Below are positions 1-9,553 of a stretch of DNA of 64,000 bases, in pieces. The notes beneath the pieces are model-generated. The model made no database searches, had not been told where the DNA came from, and saw nothing but the letters and a program-made list of their open reading frames with translations. The stretch covers positions 11,729 through 75,728 of the forward strand of contig PKUJ01000012.1 of assembly GCA_002869565.1 (NCBI GenBank), in the 5' to 3' direction. A program made the translations under genes and the position numbers. This DNA comes from Arcobacter sp. Its GTDB lineage: Bacteria; Campylobacterota; Campylobacteria; Campylobacterales; Arcobacteraceae. Position 1 is the first letter of the stretch; the number at the start of each line of letters is the position of its first letter.

Positions 1-1
1 A

Positions 2-1042
2 GCAGAACAATTAGCAATTAATAGAGCTTGTGAAATCTTTGGTTGTAATTATGCAAATGTTCAACCTCATGCAGGGTCTCAAGCAAATGGTGCAGTATAT
101 GCAGCATTAATTAAAGCTGGTGATAAAATCCTTGGTATGGATCTTTCTCATGGTGGACATTTAACTCATGGTTCTAAACCTTCTTTTTCTGGTAAAAATT
201 ACTCTGCATTCTATTATGGTGTAGAATTAGATGGTAGAATAAACTATGATAGAGTTATGGATATAGCTAAAATAGTTCAACCTAAAATAATTGTTTGTGG
301 AGCTTCTGCTTACGCAAGAGAAATAGATTTCAAAAAATTTAGAGAAATAGCTGATGCAGTTGGTGCAATTCTTTTTGCAGATATTGCTCATATAGCTGGA
401 CTTGTAGCAGCAGGTGAACATATGTCTCCTTTCCCTTATGCTGATGTAGTAACAACAACTACTCATAAAACACTAAGAGGACCAAGAGGTGGTATGATTA
501 TGTGTAATGATGAAGATATAGCTAAGAAAATAAACTCAGCAATCTTCCCAGGAATACAAGGTGGACCATTAGTACATGTAATGGCAGCAAAAGCAGTAGC
601 ATTTAAAGAAGTACTAGATCCTTCTTGGAAAGATTACGCAAAACAAGTAAAAGCAAATGCACAAGTTTTAGCTAAGGTTCTAATGGCAAGAGGATATGAT
701 ATAGTTTCAGGTGGAACAGATAATCATCTAGTATTAGTATCATTTTTAAATAAAGAGTTCTCAGGGAAAGATGCAGATGCAGCTTTAGGAAATGCAGGGA
801 TAACAGTAAATAAAAATACAGTACCAGGTGAAACAAGATCACCATTTGTAACATCAGGTATAAGAGTAGGATCTCCTGCCTTAACTGCACGTGGGATGAA
901 AGAGAAAGAGTTTGAATTAATAGCAAACAAAATGTGTGATGTACTAGATGATATTAATAACACTGAGTTACAAGCAACTATCAAAGAAGAGCTTAAGACT
1001 CTTGCTCGTAACTTTGTTATTTATGAGAAGTCGACGTATTAG
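2..1042 (+). CDS. glyA: Serine hydroxymethyltransferase, 5' end missing
   Basis: PLP enzyme that interconverts serine and glycine with transfer of a one-carbon unit to tetrahydrofolate in the cytoplasm. The reading frame is open from base 2, so the N-terminal part lies outside the window. Visible are the family segments QPHAGSQAN, the substrate loop [11 protein letters not shown], and the PLP-binding stretch [14 protein letters not shown] with its Schiff-base lysine, followed by the usual C-terminal domain ending in VIYEKSTY. About 347 residues are present, against roughly 415 for the family. Two small hairpins follow the stop. The identification is secure; the start cannot be seen. Confidence 0.97.
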   Translation, partial: AEQLAINRACEIFGCNYANVQPHAGSQANGAVYAALIKAGDKILGMDLSHGGHLTHGSKPSFSGKNYSAFYYGVELDGRINYDRVMDIAKIVQPKIIVCGASAYAREIDFKKFREIADAVGAILFADIAHIAGLVAAGEHMSPFPYADVVTTTTHKTLRGPRGGMIMCNDEDIAKKINSAIFPGIQGGPLVHVMAAKAVAFKEVLDPSWKDYAKQVKANAQVLAKVLMARGYDIVSGGTDNHLVLVSFLNKEFSGKDADAALGNAGITVNKNTVPGETRSPFVTSGIRVGSPALTARGMKEKEFELIANKMCDVLDDINNTELQATIKEELKTLARNFVIYEKSTY

Positions 1043-1053
1043 GTAATATATAA

Positions 1054-1112
1054 GGCTTTATTCTTAAAGCCCTTTAGGATTTTGATTCTTTTAAGTGGAA
1101 TTTATTTCCACT
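1054..1112. terminator. Two small hairpins after glyA
   Basis: GGCTTTA-ttct-TAAAGCC (1054-1071) is followed by AGTGGAA-tttat-TTCCACT (1094-1112). The first is followed by a mixed T-rich run, so it may be a weak terminator. The second has no T tract and may simply be a leader structure. Confidence 0.4.
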
Positions 1113-1141
1113 GATAAAAAGAAGAAATTAATAAAAGGTTC

Positions 1142-1168
1142 CCTTTCAAATGGAATCATTTTAAAGGA
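1142..1168 (+). promoter_or_regulatory. Hairpin that can mask the ribosome site of the SPOR gene
   Basis: CCTTT (1142-1146) can pair with AAAGG (1163-1167), and AAATG (1148-1152) with CATTT (1157-1161), around a GAAT loop. The 3' arm is the AAAGGA Shine-Dalgarno of the gene at 1177. The pairing is seen in the sequence; a regulatory role is inference, and the short AT-rich stem may be marginal. Confidence 0.35.
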
Positions 1169-1176
1169 TATATTTT

Positions 1177-2124
1177 ATGGAAATTAGAGGCGAAGAATTT
1201 ATAAAAAAAGTTCAATTAAAACAAGAAAAAGAAGAGATTGAACAAAGATTAAATGAGATAAATGATGCAGAATCAGTTTATCAGGAACCAGTTAAAAGAA
1301 CTGCTCCTCCACGACTTGATAAAGAGATTGAGATACAAGAAGAGCAAGAGTATAGTGATATTATTCTTGGATCAACAACTAATAATGAATTAAATAAAAA
1401 GAAATATTTAATTCTTGGTTTAGTTCTAGTAATCTTATTTTTACTTACAATTATAATAATTCGTCTTCTAACAAATGATTCAACAGAAAATGATTCCTTT
1501 TCAAAATCAAACAATAGTGATAGTGAAAAAGTTTTAGCAAATGAAAATATTGAAGAACAATATCAAAAAATCATTAATGAAAAATTGAAAAATATTCAAC
1601 AAGAAAAAGAACAAATAGCAGCGACAGAAGAAAAAATTGATGAGAAATTAAATCTTGAAAAAATTGAAGAAAAAGAAAAAGTTGTTAGTACAGAAAAAGA
1701 GACAAAACCTGATGTCTTTGATGTTAAGAATATAGAAAAAACATATACACCACCTAAAAAGGTTGCTCTTGAAGAACCAAAACCCAAAGCAAAAACAAAA
1801 CCTATTGTAAAAAAAGTTGTTAAAAAAGTGGCTAAACCAATTGTTAAAAAAACTACACCTAAAGTCACTTCAAATGCAGTAACAACAAAACCAAAAGGAA
1901 CTTTTGTGCAAGTAGGAGCATTTTCAAAAATGCCTAGCAATAAATATTTGTCAGGTATAACAAAAAATGGGTTTACATACAAAGTATATAAAGTAACAAT
2001 AAATAATAAATTATTTCATAAGGTATTGATTGGACCTTATAACTCAAGAGGTCAAGCAAAATTAGCAACAGATAATATTAAGAAGAAACTAAATATCTCT
2101 GGAGCATTTATTTTAACATTTTAA
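1177..2124 (+). CDS. SPOR-domain membrane protein
   Basis: Bitopic inner-membrane protein predicted to bind denuded peptidoglycan through a C-terminal SPOR domain. The first 75 residues are charged and cytoplasmic, one transmembrane helix lies at about 77-97, and a long low-complexity Lys/Glu/Pro-rich periplasmic linker follows (about 100-235). The SPOR domain is about residues 238-315 (GTFVQVGAF through KVLIGPYNSRGQA to the end). This is the DedD/FtsN-like architecture, so a role at the division septum or in cell-wall remodelling is likely but not shown. It lies 32 bases before trpE in the same direction. The AAAGGA ribosome site supports the ATG at 1177. Confidence 0.85.
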   Translation: MEIRGEEFIKKVQLKQEKEEIEQRLNEINDAESVYQEPVKRTAPPRLDKEIEIQEEQEYSDIILGSTTNNELNKKKYLILGLVLVILFLLTIIIIRLLTNDSTENDSFSKSNNSDSEKVLANENIEEQYQKIINEKLKNIQQEKEQIAATEEKIDEKLNLEKIEEKEKVVSTEKETKPDVFDVKNIEKTYTPPKKVALEEPKPKAKTKPIVKKVVKKVAKPIVKKTTPKVTSNAVTTKPKGTFVQVGAFSKMPSNKYLSGITKNGFTYKVYKVTINNKLFHKVLIGPYNSRGQAKLATDNIKKKLNISGAFILTF

Positions 2125-2156
2125 AATATAAACATACAATTAAGGGCAAAGTATTT

Positions 2157-3566
2157 ATGCAATTTTATTCTAAAGAACTTTTTCTAGATCAATTCACACC
2201 TGTTTCGATCTATGAAAAAGTTAAAAACTTATATAAAGATGATATAACTTTTTTATTTGAAAGTACAATCAATTCAGCTGATGGAAACTACTCGTTTATT
2301 GCTGTTGGAGCAAGAGAGAGAGTATGGTATGAAAATAATACTTGTTACTATAAAAATGAAGAAGGAATTGTAAAGGAAGTCGAATCAAATCCTTTAAAAT
2401 TTTTACAAAAATACTATAAAAATTTTGATAAAGAATTTTATAAAGAAAAAGCTCTAGAGCTTGGAATTGGATTAGTTGATGGTTTTATAGGAAATGTTGG
2501 ATTTGATATTGGAAAAGAGTTTGAACCAAGACTAAAAAAATCAATGAATAATTTGGTTGATCAATTAAATATACCAGATTTAGATTTAATTAGACCAAAT
2601 ATTCTTTTAGGATTTTCACATAAAACTTCAAAATTAGTTATGGTAACTTCCGTTGAATCAAAAAAAGATGATTTAGAAAAAATTGAAAAAGAACTTTTTA
2701 CACCATATGAATTTTCTCCACTAAAAAAAGCCGAAATTATTGATGAAGGTAAGTTTAACTATACAAAAGATGAATTTTTTGAAATGGTTAGAAAATCAAA
2801 AGAAATGATACGTTCTGGAGATGTCTTTCAAATTCTTATGTCAAATAGATTTATACAAAAAGCAAAAGTAGACCATTTGAGTTTTTATAGAGCACTAAGA
2901 AGTAAAAATCCTAGTCCTTATCTATTTCTTTTAGAGTTTGAAAAATTTTCTATTGCCGGAAGTTCTCCCGAGGTTATGATTAAACTTGTGGATGGACACC
3001 TTCTTTTACGACCAATTGCTGGAACTAGAAAAAGAGGTAAAACAATTGAGAAAGATCTTCAGATGGAAGAGGAAATGTTAAATAATCCTAAAGAGAGAGC
3101 TGAACATCTTATGTTAGTTGATTTAGGAAGAAATGATGTTGGAAGGGTATCAAAGCCAGGAACTGTAAAAGTTACTGATTTAATGAGAGTTGAAAGATAT
3201 TCACATGTTATGCATATTGTTTCTGATGTAGAAGCAATTATAGATGATAAGTATGACATGTTTGATCTCTTTGCCGCAACTTTTACAGCAGGGACTATGA
3301 CAGGAGCACCAAAAATAAGAGCAATGGAATTAATAGCAGAATTTGAAGGTATAAAAAGAAATTTCTACTCTGGTAGTATCGCTTATTTTGGATTTGATGG
3401 AAATATGGATTCTGCAATTACAATTAGAACTTCAATGCTTACTGAAGATAGTATTATATTTCAAGCAGGGGCTGGAGTTGTAGCTGATTCTATTCCAGAA
3501 GAAGAGTATTTAGAAGTACAAAATAAACTTGCAGCAAATATTGCTACACTAAAAGATTTATCATAA
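2157..3566 (+). CDS. trpE: Anthranilate synthase component I
   Basis: Chorismate-utilising enzyme that makes anthranilate from chorismate using ammonia supplied by a TrpG glutaminase, the first committed step to tryptophan. The N-terminal region carries LFESTINSADG, matching the feedback-inhibition region of TrpE. The catalytic domain contains GDVFQILMSNRF, PSPYLFLLEF, the PIAGTRKRG segment, the HLMLVDLGRNDVGR block and GTMTGAPKIRAMELI. At 469 residues it has family length. No TrpG gene is adjacent, so component II must lie elsewhere. Co-directional with pdxJ, which begins 10 bases after its stop, so cotranscription is likely. No tryptophan leader peptide is visible in the short upstream gap. 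PabB is the alternative and is less likely given the N-terminus. Confidence 0.9.
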   Translation: MQFYSKELFLDQFTPVSIYEKVKNLYKDDITFLFESTINSADGNYSFIAVGARERVWYENNTCYYKNEEGIVKEVESNPLKFLQKYYKNFDKEFYKEKALELGIGLVDGFIGNVGFDIGKEFEPRLKKSMNNLVDQLNIPDLDLIRPNILLGFSHKTSKLVMVTSVESKKDDLEKIEKELFTPYEFSPLKKAEIIDEGKFNYTKDEFFEMVRKSKEMIRSGDVFQILMSNRFIQKAKVDHLSFYRALRSKNPSPYLFLLEFEKFSIAGSSPEVMIKLVDGHLLLRPIAGTRKRGKTIEKDLQMEEEMLNNPKERAEHLMLVDLGRNDVGRVSKPGTVKVTDLMRVERYSHVMHIVSDVEAIIDDKYDMFDLFAATFTAGTMTGAPKIRAMELIAEFEGIKRNFYSGSIAYFGFDGNMDSAITIRTSMLTEDSIIFQAGAGVVADSIPEEEYLEVQNKLAANIATLKDLS

Positions 3567-3576
3567 AGGATTAGAT

Positions 3577-4353
3577 TTGCTACTTGGAGTAAATATCGAC
3601 CACATTGCAGTTTTAAGAGAAGCCAGAAAAATAAATGACCCGAATCCACTAGATGCACTTGGAATTTGTAAACTTGCAGGTGCAGACCAAATTACAATTC
3701 ACTTAAGAGAAGACAGAAGACATATTCATGATAATGATGCTAAAAATATCTGTAAACAATCATCTCTTCCTGTTAATTTAGAGTGTTCTATAAATGAAGA
3801 TATTATTGATATAGTTTGTAAAATGAAACCCTCAAGAGCAACACTTGTTCCTGAAAATAGAGAAGAAGTTACAACTGAAGGTGGCTTAGATTTAGAAGGT
3901 AGCTTTGACAAAATTAAAAAAGCTGTAAAAAAACTTCATGAAAATGAAATTGAAGTTTCACTCTTTATTGATCCAAATAAAGAAATGATAAACTTAAGTG
4001 CTGAGCTTGAAGTTGAATGGATTGAGCTTCATACAGGAAGTTTTGCAAATATCTATGCAATGCTTTATAGTAATTTAGGAAATACTCATCATACAATTAA
4101 AGAGTTAGAACTACCAAGAGATGAACTAAAAAAGCTACTTTACAAAAGTAGAAAAGAGATAAAAAAAGCAGCTAGTTTAGCGCAACAATTAAAAATAAAA
4201 GTTGCTGCAGGACATGGATTAAACTATCAAAATGTTACAAAAATATCTTCTATTAAAACTATAGAGGAATTAAATATTGGACAAAGTATTATTGCAAGAT
4301 CAGTATTCATAGGATTAGAAAAAGCAATAAAAGATATGAAAGAATTAATATGA
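3577..4353 (+). CDS. pdxJ: Pyridoxine 5'-phosphate synthase
   Basis: Condenses 1-deoxyxylulose 5-phosphate with 3-amino-2-oxopropyl phosphate to give pyridoxine 5'-phosphate, the last ring-forming step of DXP-dependent vitamin B6 synthesis. Family motifs are NIDHIAVLREAR at the N-terminus, ITIHLREDRRHI, NLECSI, TLVPE, ELHTGSFAN and AAGHGLNY. The start is TTG at 3577, chosen because LLGVNIDHIA is the conserved N-terminus and AAAGGA lies just upstream. The 258-residue length fits the family. The stop overlaps the pdxA start in ATGA, so the two B6 genes are translationally coupled. Confidence 0.97.
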   Translation: MLLGVNIDHIAVLREARKINDPNPLDALGICKLAGADQITIHLREDRRHIHDNDAKNICKQSSLPVNLECSINEDIIDIVCKMKPSRATLVPENREEVTTEGGLDLEGSFDKIKKAVKKLHENEIEVSLFIDPNKEMINLSAELEVEWIELHTGSFANIYAMLYSNLGNTHHTIKELELPRDELKKLLYKSRKEIKKAASLAQQLKIKVAAGHGLNYQNVTKISSIKTIEELNIGQSIIARSVFIGLEKAIKDMKELI

Positions 4354-5288
4354 GTGATTCAATATTACCAAAAGTCGCCATATCTGTAGGTGATTTAAAT
4401 GGTATAGGAATTGAGATTGCATTAAAATCACACGAAAAAATTTCTAAACTTTGCAATCCAATTTATTGTATTAATAAAGATATGTTAAAACAAGCTTCTA
4501 AACTTTTGAATTTTAAAATTCCAAAAGATTTTAAAATTCAAAATGTAAAAGGTGAATTTGAAATAAAACCAAGTAAAGTCTCTAGAAAAGCAGGAAAATA
4601 TTCTTATGATTCTTTTAACGAAGCCATTAATTTAGCTAATCAAAAAAAAGTTTCAGCAATTGTAACTCTACCGATCAATAAAGAATCTTGGAGTAAGGCT
4701 GGCATAAAATATAAAGGTCATACTGAAGTTTTAAGAGATTTTTTTGGTAAAAATGCAATCATGATGTTAGGTTGTAAAAAAATGTTTGTATCATTATATA
4801 CAGAACATATTGCTCTAAAAAAAGTTGCAAAAGCCATTGAAGAGAAAAAATTAACTGAATTTCTTGTTGATTTTTATAAAAGTGTTAATAGTGATAAAAT
4901 TGGAGTTTTAGGACTGAATCCTCACGCTAGTGATAATGGGGTATTAGGAGATGAAGAAATTCAGATTTTTAAAGCTATTAAAAATGCAAACAAAATATTA
5001 GAAAAAAATATTTTCAGAGGTCCTATGGTTCCAGATACAGCATTTTCTCCAATGTCAAGAAAAAACTACAAGTACTTTGTTGCAATGTATCATGATCAAG
5101 GATTAGCCCCATTAAAAGCCTTATATTTTGATCAAAGTATAAATGTTAGTTTAAACCTGCCGATAATAAGAACTTCCGTTGATCATGGAACTGCATTTGA
5201 TATAGCATATAAAGAGAATAGAAAACTAAACTGCAAAAGTTATATAAATGCAATTAAAGAAGCAATTGAATTAAACGAAAATAGATAA
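4350..5288 (+). CDS. pdxA: 4-hydroxythreonine-4-phosphate dehydrogenase
   Basis: NAD-dependent oxidation of 4-phosphohydroxy-L-threonine, giving the aminoacetone-phosphate substrate of PdxJ. Visible family features are the opening VAISVGDLNGIGIEIALKS, the metal-site histidines in KGHTE, in NPHASDNGVLGDEE and in MYHDQGLAP, and the closing SVDHGTAFDIA. Length 312 residues is slightly short of the E. coli enzyme but complete. It overlaps pdxJ by 4 bases and the next gene by one base (TAATG), so three genes form one tightly coupled cluster. Confidence 0.97.
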   Translation: MSDSILPKVAISVGDLNGIGIEIALKSHEKISKLCNPIYCINKDMLKQASKLLNFKIPKDFKIQNVKGEFEIKPSKVSRKAGKYSYDSFNEAINLANQKKVSAIVTLPINKESWSKAGIKYKGHTEVLRDFFGKNAIMMLGCKKMFVSLYTEHIALKKVAKAIEEKKLTEFLVDFYKSVNSDKIGVLGLNPHASDNGVLGDEEIQIFKAIKNANKILEKNIFRGPMVPDTAFSPMSRKNYKYFVAMYHDQGLAPLKALYFDQSINVSLNLPIIRTSVDHGTAFDIAYKENRKLNCKSYINAIKEAIELNENR

Positions 5289-6355
5289 TGACAAGCCTCG
5301 AATTTTGCCATGAAATAGAATTCTCAAAAATAAATTTCATTGAACGCAAAATAAGAATCACTCACCCAAAAACTATAATACAAGGAGCTCCAAAATCTGG
5401 GAAAAGCTTCTTGATTTATGATTATTTATCAAACTTTGAAAATAGTGATTATTTGTATATTGACTTAGATGATTGTAGAAATGATTTTGATGAAATCAAA
5501 GAAAATATAGAAGAGTATGTTTTTAGAAATAAAATAAAAGTTATTGTACTAGAGAATTATTTATTTGATTTTAAAATACCCTATTGTGATAGTGTCATAA
5601 TCTCAACAAAAGAAAAAAAAGAATTTAAAGGCTACAAAAATCTTTTTTTAACTCCCTTAGATTTTGAAGAATACCTTTTACATGATAAAAGAAACCAAAA
5701 TATCACACATAGTTTTAATAGCTTTTTAAAATATGGAAATCTCCCTCAGACAGTACAAATGAGTGAATTTAAAATTTTAATGAATCTTCAAAATTTAATA
5801 CAAATTATAAATAAAGATATTACTTCAGAAGAGATATTAAAAATACTAATTTTTAATATTGATGAAAAAAAATCTTTAAATCAACTCTATTTAAATTTAA
5901 AATTAAAAATTAAAATATCAAAAGATAAATTTTATGAGCAATGTAATAAATTTGAAAATGAAAAAATTATTTATTTTTTAGAAAAATATAATCAAAAAAA
6001 ATCTGTCAAAAAAATATATACGTATAATCATGCTTTTTTAAGTGCGATTACACATAAAAAGAAATTTAAAAACGAATTAACAAATATTATTTTTCTTGAA
6101 CTTATAAATAAATATGAAGATGTATATTATTTAGATTATATTGATTTTTATATTCCTTTTGAGAATCTTGCAATAGTATCAATACCATTTTTTAATTCAT
6201 TTATGATGCAATCTCAATTAAAAAGAATAAAAAAACAACTTGAAGAGTATAAAATTAAGGAATTAATTGTAATTACAGTTTCAAATAATGAACACTTTTT
6301 TTACGATGAATTTGAAGTAAATGTTTTGCCCTTTTATGAATGGGCTTTAAGTTAG
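5288..6355 (+). CDS. P-loop ATPase of unknown role
   Basis: I do not recognise this gene confidently. Residues 32-44 contain a Walker A loop (QGAPKSGKSFLIY), followed by an acidic YLYIDLDD segment and a hydrophobic VIVLENYLFDF strand that could be Walker B. The middle is Lys/Asn-rich and helical, and the C-terminus returns to a beta-rich IKELIVITVSNNE segment. This resembles small AAA ATPases with a DUF4143-type C-terminal part, but that is an impression only. It starts within the stop of pdxA (TAATG) and is markedly AT-rich compared with its neighbours. No membrane segment or signal peptide is present. Confidence 0.6.
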   Translation: MTSLEFCHEIEFSKINFIERKIRITHPKTIIQGAPKSGKSFLIYDYLSNFENSDYLYIDLDDCRNDFDEIKENIEEYVFRNKIKVIVLENYLFDFKIPYCDSVIISTKEKKEFKGYKNLFLTPLDFEEYLLHDKRNQNITHSFNSFLKYGNLPQTVQMSEFKILMNLQNLIQIINKDITSEEILKILIFNIDEKKSLNQLYLNLKLKIKISKDKFYEQCNKFENEKIIYFLEKYNQKKSVKKIYTYNHAFLSAITHKKKFKNELTNIIFLELINKYEDVYYLDYIDFYIPFENLAIVSIPFFNSFMMQSQLKRIKKQLEEYKIKELIVITVSNNEHFFYDEFEVNVLPFYEWALS

Positions 6356-6389
6356 ATTTCAATTAACTAATTCTTTAGAATTATTTAGA

Positions 6390-7126
<737 letters not shown>

Positions 7127-7142
7127 AAAATAAGGAATTTTA

Positions 7143-7358
7143 ATGAGATTAGAAGAAAGAATGTCAAGAGCTTTAAAAAAAACAAACAATGATAGATATA
7201 TTCTTGCTATTGCTGTAGGTCAAAGAGCAGACGAATTAAGTAAAGGTGCAAAACCTTTATTAGAACAAAATACACAAAATATGAAATATACAGATATTGC
7301 AATTGATGAAATTGCAAATGGTTTACTTGTAATCGAAGGGTTAGTAGACAAAGAATAG
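7143..7358 (+). CDS. rpoZ: RNA polymerase omega subunit
   Basis: Small subunit that helps beta-prime fold and assemble, and that contributes to a ppGpp site in some bacteria. The 71-residue sequence has the omega features: an N-terminal MRLEERMSRAL, the RYILAIAVGQRADELSKG helix (the conserved R-x4-A-x4-RA-x-L core) and a short acidic tail. Position between pyrH and spoT is the expected neighbourhood. Its stop is the first base of a perfect 11-bp hairpin. Confidence 0.93.
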   Translation: MRLEERMSRALKKTNNDRYILAIAVGQRADELSKGAKPLLEQNTQNMKYTDIAIDEIANGLLVIEGLVDKE

Positions 7359-7383
7359 TTATAAAAGCTTAGGCTTTTATAAC
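7358..7383. terminator. Hairpin between rpoZ and spoT
   Basis: GTTATAAAAGC (7358-7368), loop TTAG, and GCTTTTATAAC (7373-7383) form a perfect 11-bp stem. There is no T run after it, so it may be an mRNA-stability element or a leaky terminator within the operon. Confidence 0.5.
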
Positions 7384-7397
7384 CTCTTAGGAACAAA

Positions 7398-9536
7398 ATG
7401 GATCCATTTATTCAAAAAATTCAAAGTATCAACAACTTAGATGATGCTATCAGCCTCCTACAAAATGAAGCACATATAACTTCCAAACTTCAAGATATAA
7501 TTGTTTTTACAATTAAAGCACATGAAGGACAGTTTAGAAAAAGTGGAGAACCATATGCAGTTCACCCTCTTTTAGTTGCTACTATAGCATCACACTTTTC
7601 AAAAGATGAAGATATTATTGCAACAGCACTTTTACATGATGTTGTTGAAGATACGGATTATACTTTGGATTTTATAAAAGAATCTTGGGGGGATGATATA
7701 GCCCACATGGTTGATGGTCTTACAAAAATTGATGAAATAAGAGAACATGAACTAGCCCCCTCTGATTCAAATAATAGATTAATATCTTCAGCTATGACAT
7801 TTAGAAAAATGTTAATTGCATCTATTGATGATGTAAGAGTTTTAGTAGTAAAACTTTGTGACAGACTTCATAATATGTTAACACTTTCAGCATTACCTTT
7901 AAATAAACAACAAAGAATTGCTGAAGAAACATTAGTTGTTTATGTTCCAATTGCACATAGACTTGGTATCTCTACAATTAAAAATACATTAGAAGACTTG
8001 GCATTTTTGTACCTATATCCAAATGAATATAAAAAAATTGATGATTTTATACAAGAACATCAACATGCTATACAATTAACTTTTAATAAGTTTATTTCAT
8101 CTACTAAAAAACTTCTTGAAAAAAATGAAGTTGATTTAAATAAAGTTCAAATATTCTCTAGAATAAAACATTATTACTCAATTTATTTAAAAATGCAAAG
8201 AAAAGGAGTAAGTATTGATGAAGTACTAGACTTACTTGCAATTAGAATCTTAGTTGATAAAGATATAGATTGTTATAAAGTTTTAGGATATTTACATCTT
8301 GAATATAAACCTTTAATATCAAGATTTAAAGATTATGTTTCTACACCAAAAGAGAACGGGTATAGAACTATTCATACAACAGTTTTTTACAACTCAAAAA
8401 TTTATGAAGTACAAATTAGAACTTTTGAAATGAATAAAATTGCAGAATATGGGATTGCTGCACACTGGTTATACAAAACAGGAGCAAAACAACAACCAAA
8501 TTTAAATTGGCTTAAATCTTTAGAATATTCAAATGATAATATTGAAGAATTCTATGCAGATACAAAAGAAGATTTATATTCTGAAGAAATTGTTGTTTAC
8601 TCTCCACATGGAGACACCTTTAATCTTCCTCGCGGTTCAACAGCTTATGATTTCGCATATGCTGTTCATACTGATGTGGGTAAAAATGCGATTGAATGTT
8701 ATATAAATAAAGTAAAAAAACCTTTATTAACAGAACTTCATAGTTCTGATATTGTGTCAATTAAAACTGTTGATTATGCTATTCCTAGATGTTCATGGCT
8801 TGATATGGTTAAAACAAATCGTGCAAAAAAACAAATAAGACTTTTATGTACACAAAGATTAAAAGAGATTGATGAACTTACAGGAAGAAATATTATAAAT
8901 ACAGTATTCTCTAAAAGTATAGATCATGTAACTTCAATTTATAAAAGTGATTCATTACATAAAATACCATTAATACTTGATTACTTTAAACACGTTAAAC
9001 ATGAAATTGAAAAAAATATTATCAAAAATCAAGGTTTCGTAGCTAGATTTAAAATATATACAAGTAAAATCAGAAAATTTAAATTCGATAATATGATTAT
9101 ATATTCGAATTTTAGCATTAATTCTGTATCATTTGACCACTGTTGTCACCCCAAGTTTGCCGATGAAATCGTTGCATTCAAAGAAGGTAATAAAGCTGTG
9201 ATTCATCATAAAATGTGTGACAAAGCTTATAAAAAAATTATGAGTAATAATGAAATGCTTTTTTGTAAATGGACAAAAGATACTTTATACCAATATAAAA
9301 TGGTAGTAAGTCTTCCGAATACAAAAGGTGAACTTGCAAGATTATTAAGTTATATGAGTCAATACGAAGGTTATATCTTATCTGTAGAATATGGTAGAGA
9401 AAAACATTCTTATAGACAATACTGTGATATAGAGTTTGAATTAAATAACTCAAATATTGAAGATGTTAAAAAAATTATAGAGAAAAAAGCAAAAGTAATT
9501 GAATTTTTTTCAAAAAAAGATGCTTATAATAAATAA
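7398..9536 (+). CDS. spoT: Bifunctional (p)ppGpp synthetase/hydrolase
   Basis: RelA/SpoT homologue that makes and degrades the stringent-response alarmone. The N-terminal HD hydrolase domain is intact (AVHPLLVA, then LLHDVVEDTDYT with the HD pair, and KLCDRLHNMLTL). The synthetase domain follows (FSRIKHYYSIYLKMQ, LAIRILV, GYRTIHTTV, EVQIRTFEM), then a TGS domain around residues 400-460 (VYSPHGDTFNLPRGSTAYDFAYAVH) and C-terminal regulatory regions. Both catalytic sites look complete, so one enzyme probably serves both functions, as is known for Campylobacter and Helicobacter. It is adjacent to rpoZ, and tyrS starts 17 bases after its stop. Confidence 0.96.
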   Translation: MDPFIQKIQSINNLDDAISLLQNEAHITSKLQDIIVFTIKAHEGQFRKSGEPYAVHPLLVATIASHFSKDEDIIATALLHDVVEDTDYTLDFIKESWGDDIAHMVDGLTKIDEIREHELAPSDSNNRLISSAMTFRKMLIASIDDVRVLVVKLCDRLHNMLTLSALPLNKQQRIAEETLVVYVPIAHRLGISTIKNTLEDLAFLYLYPNEYKKIDDFIQEHQHAIQLTFNKFISSTKKLLEKNEVDLNKVQIFSRIKHYYSIYLKMQRKGVSIDEVLDLLAIRILVDKDIDCYKVLGYLHLEYKPLISRFKDYVSTPKENGYRTIHTTVFYNSKIYEVQIRTFEMNKIAEYGIAAHWLYKTGAKQQPNLNWLKSLEYSNDNIEEFYADTKEDLYSEEIVVYSPHGDTFNLPRGSTAYDFAYAVHTDVGKNAIECYINKVKKPLLTELHSSDIVSIKTVDYAIPRCSWLDMVKTNRAKKQIRLLCTQRLKEIDELTGRNIINTVFSKSIDHVTSIYKSDSLHKIPLILDYFKHVKHEIEKNIIKNQGFVARFKIYTSKIRKFKFDNMIIYSNFSINSVSFDHCCHPKFADEIVAFKEGNKAVIHHKMCDKAYKKIMSNNEMLFCKWTKDTLYQYKMVVSLPNTKGELARLLSYMSQYEGYILSVEYGREKHSYRQYCDIEFELNNSNIEDVKKIIEKKAKVIEFFSKKDAYNK

Positions 9537-9553
9537 GTTTTAGAAGAGGATAA

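Noticed and set aside
1596-1982. Long minus-strand frame opposite the SPOR gene
   Set aside because: Antisense to the Lys/Glu/Pro-rich linker; the Phe/Thr/Val-rich product is the mirror of the low-complexity coding strand.
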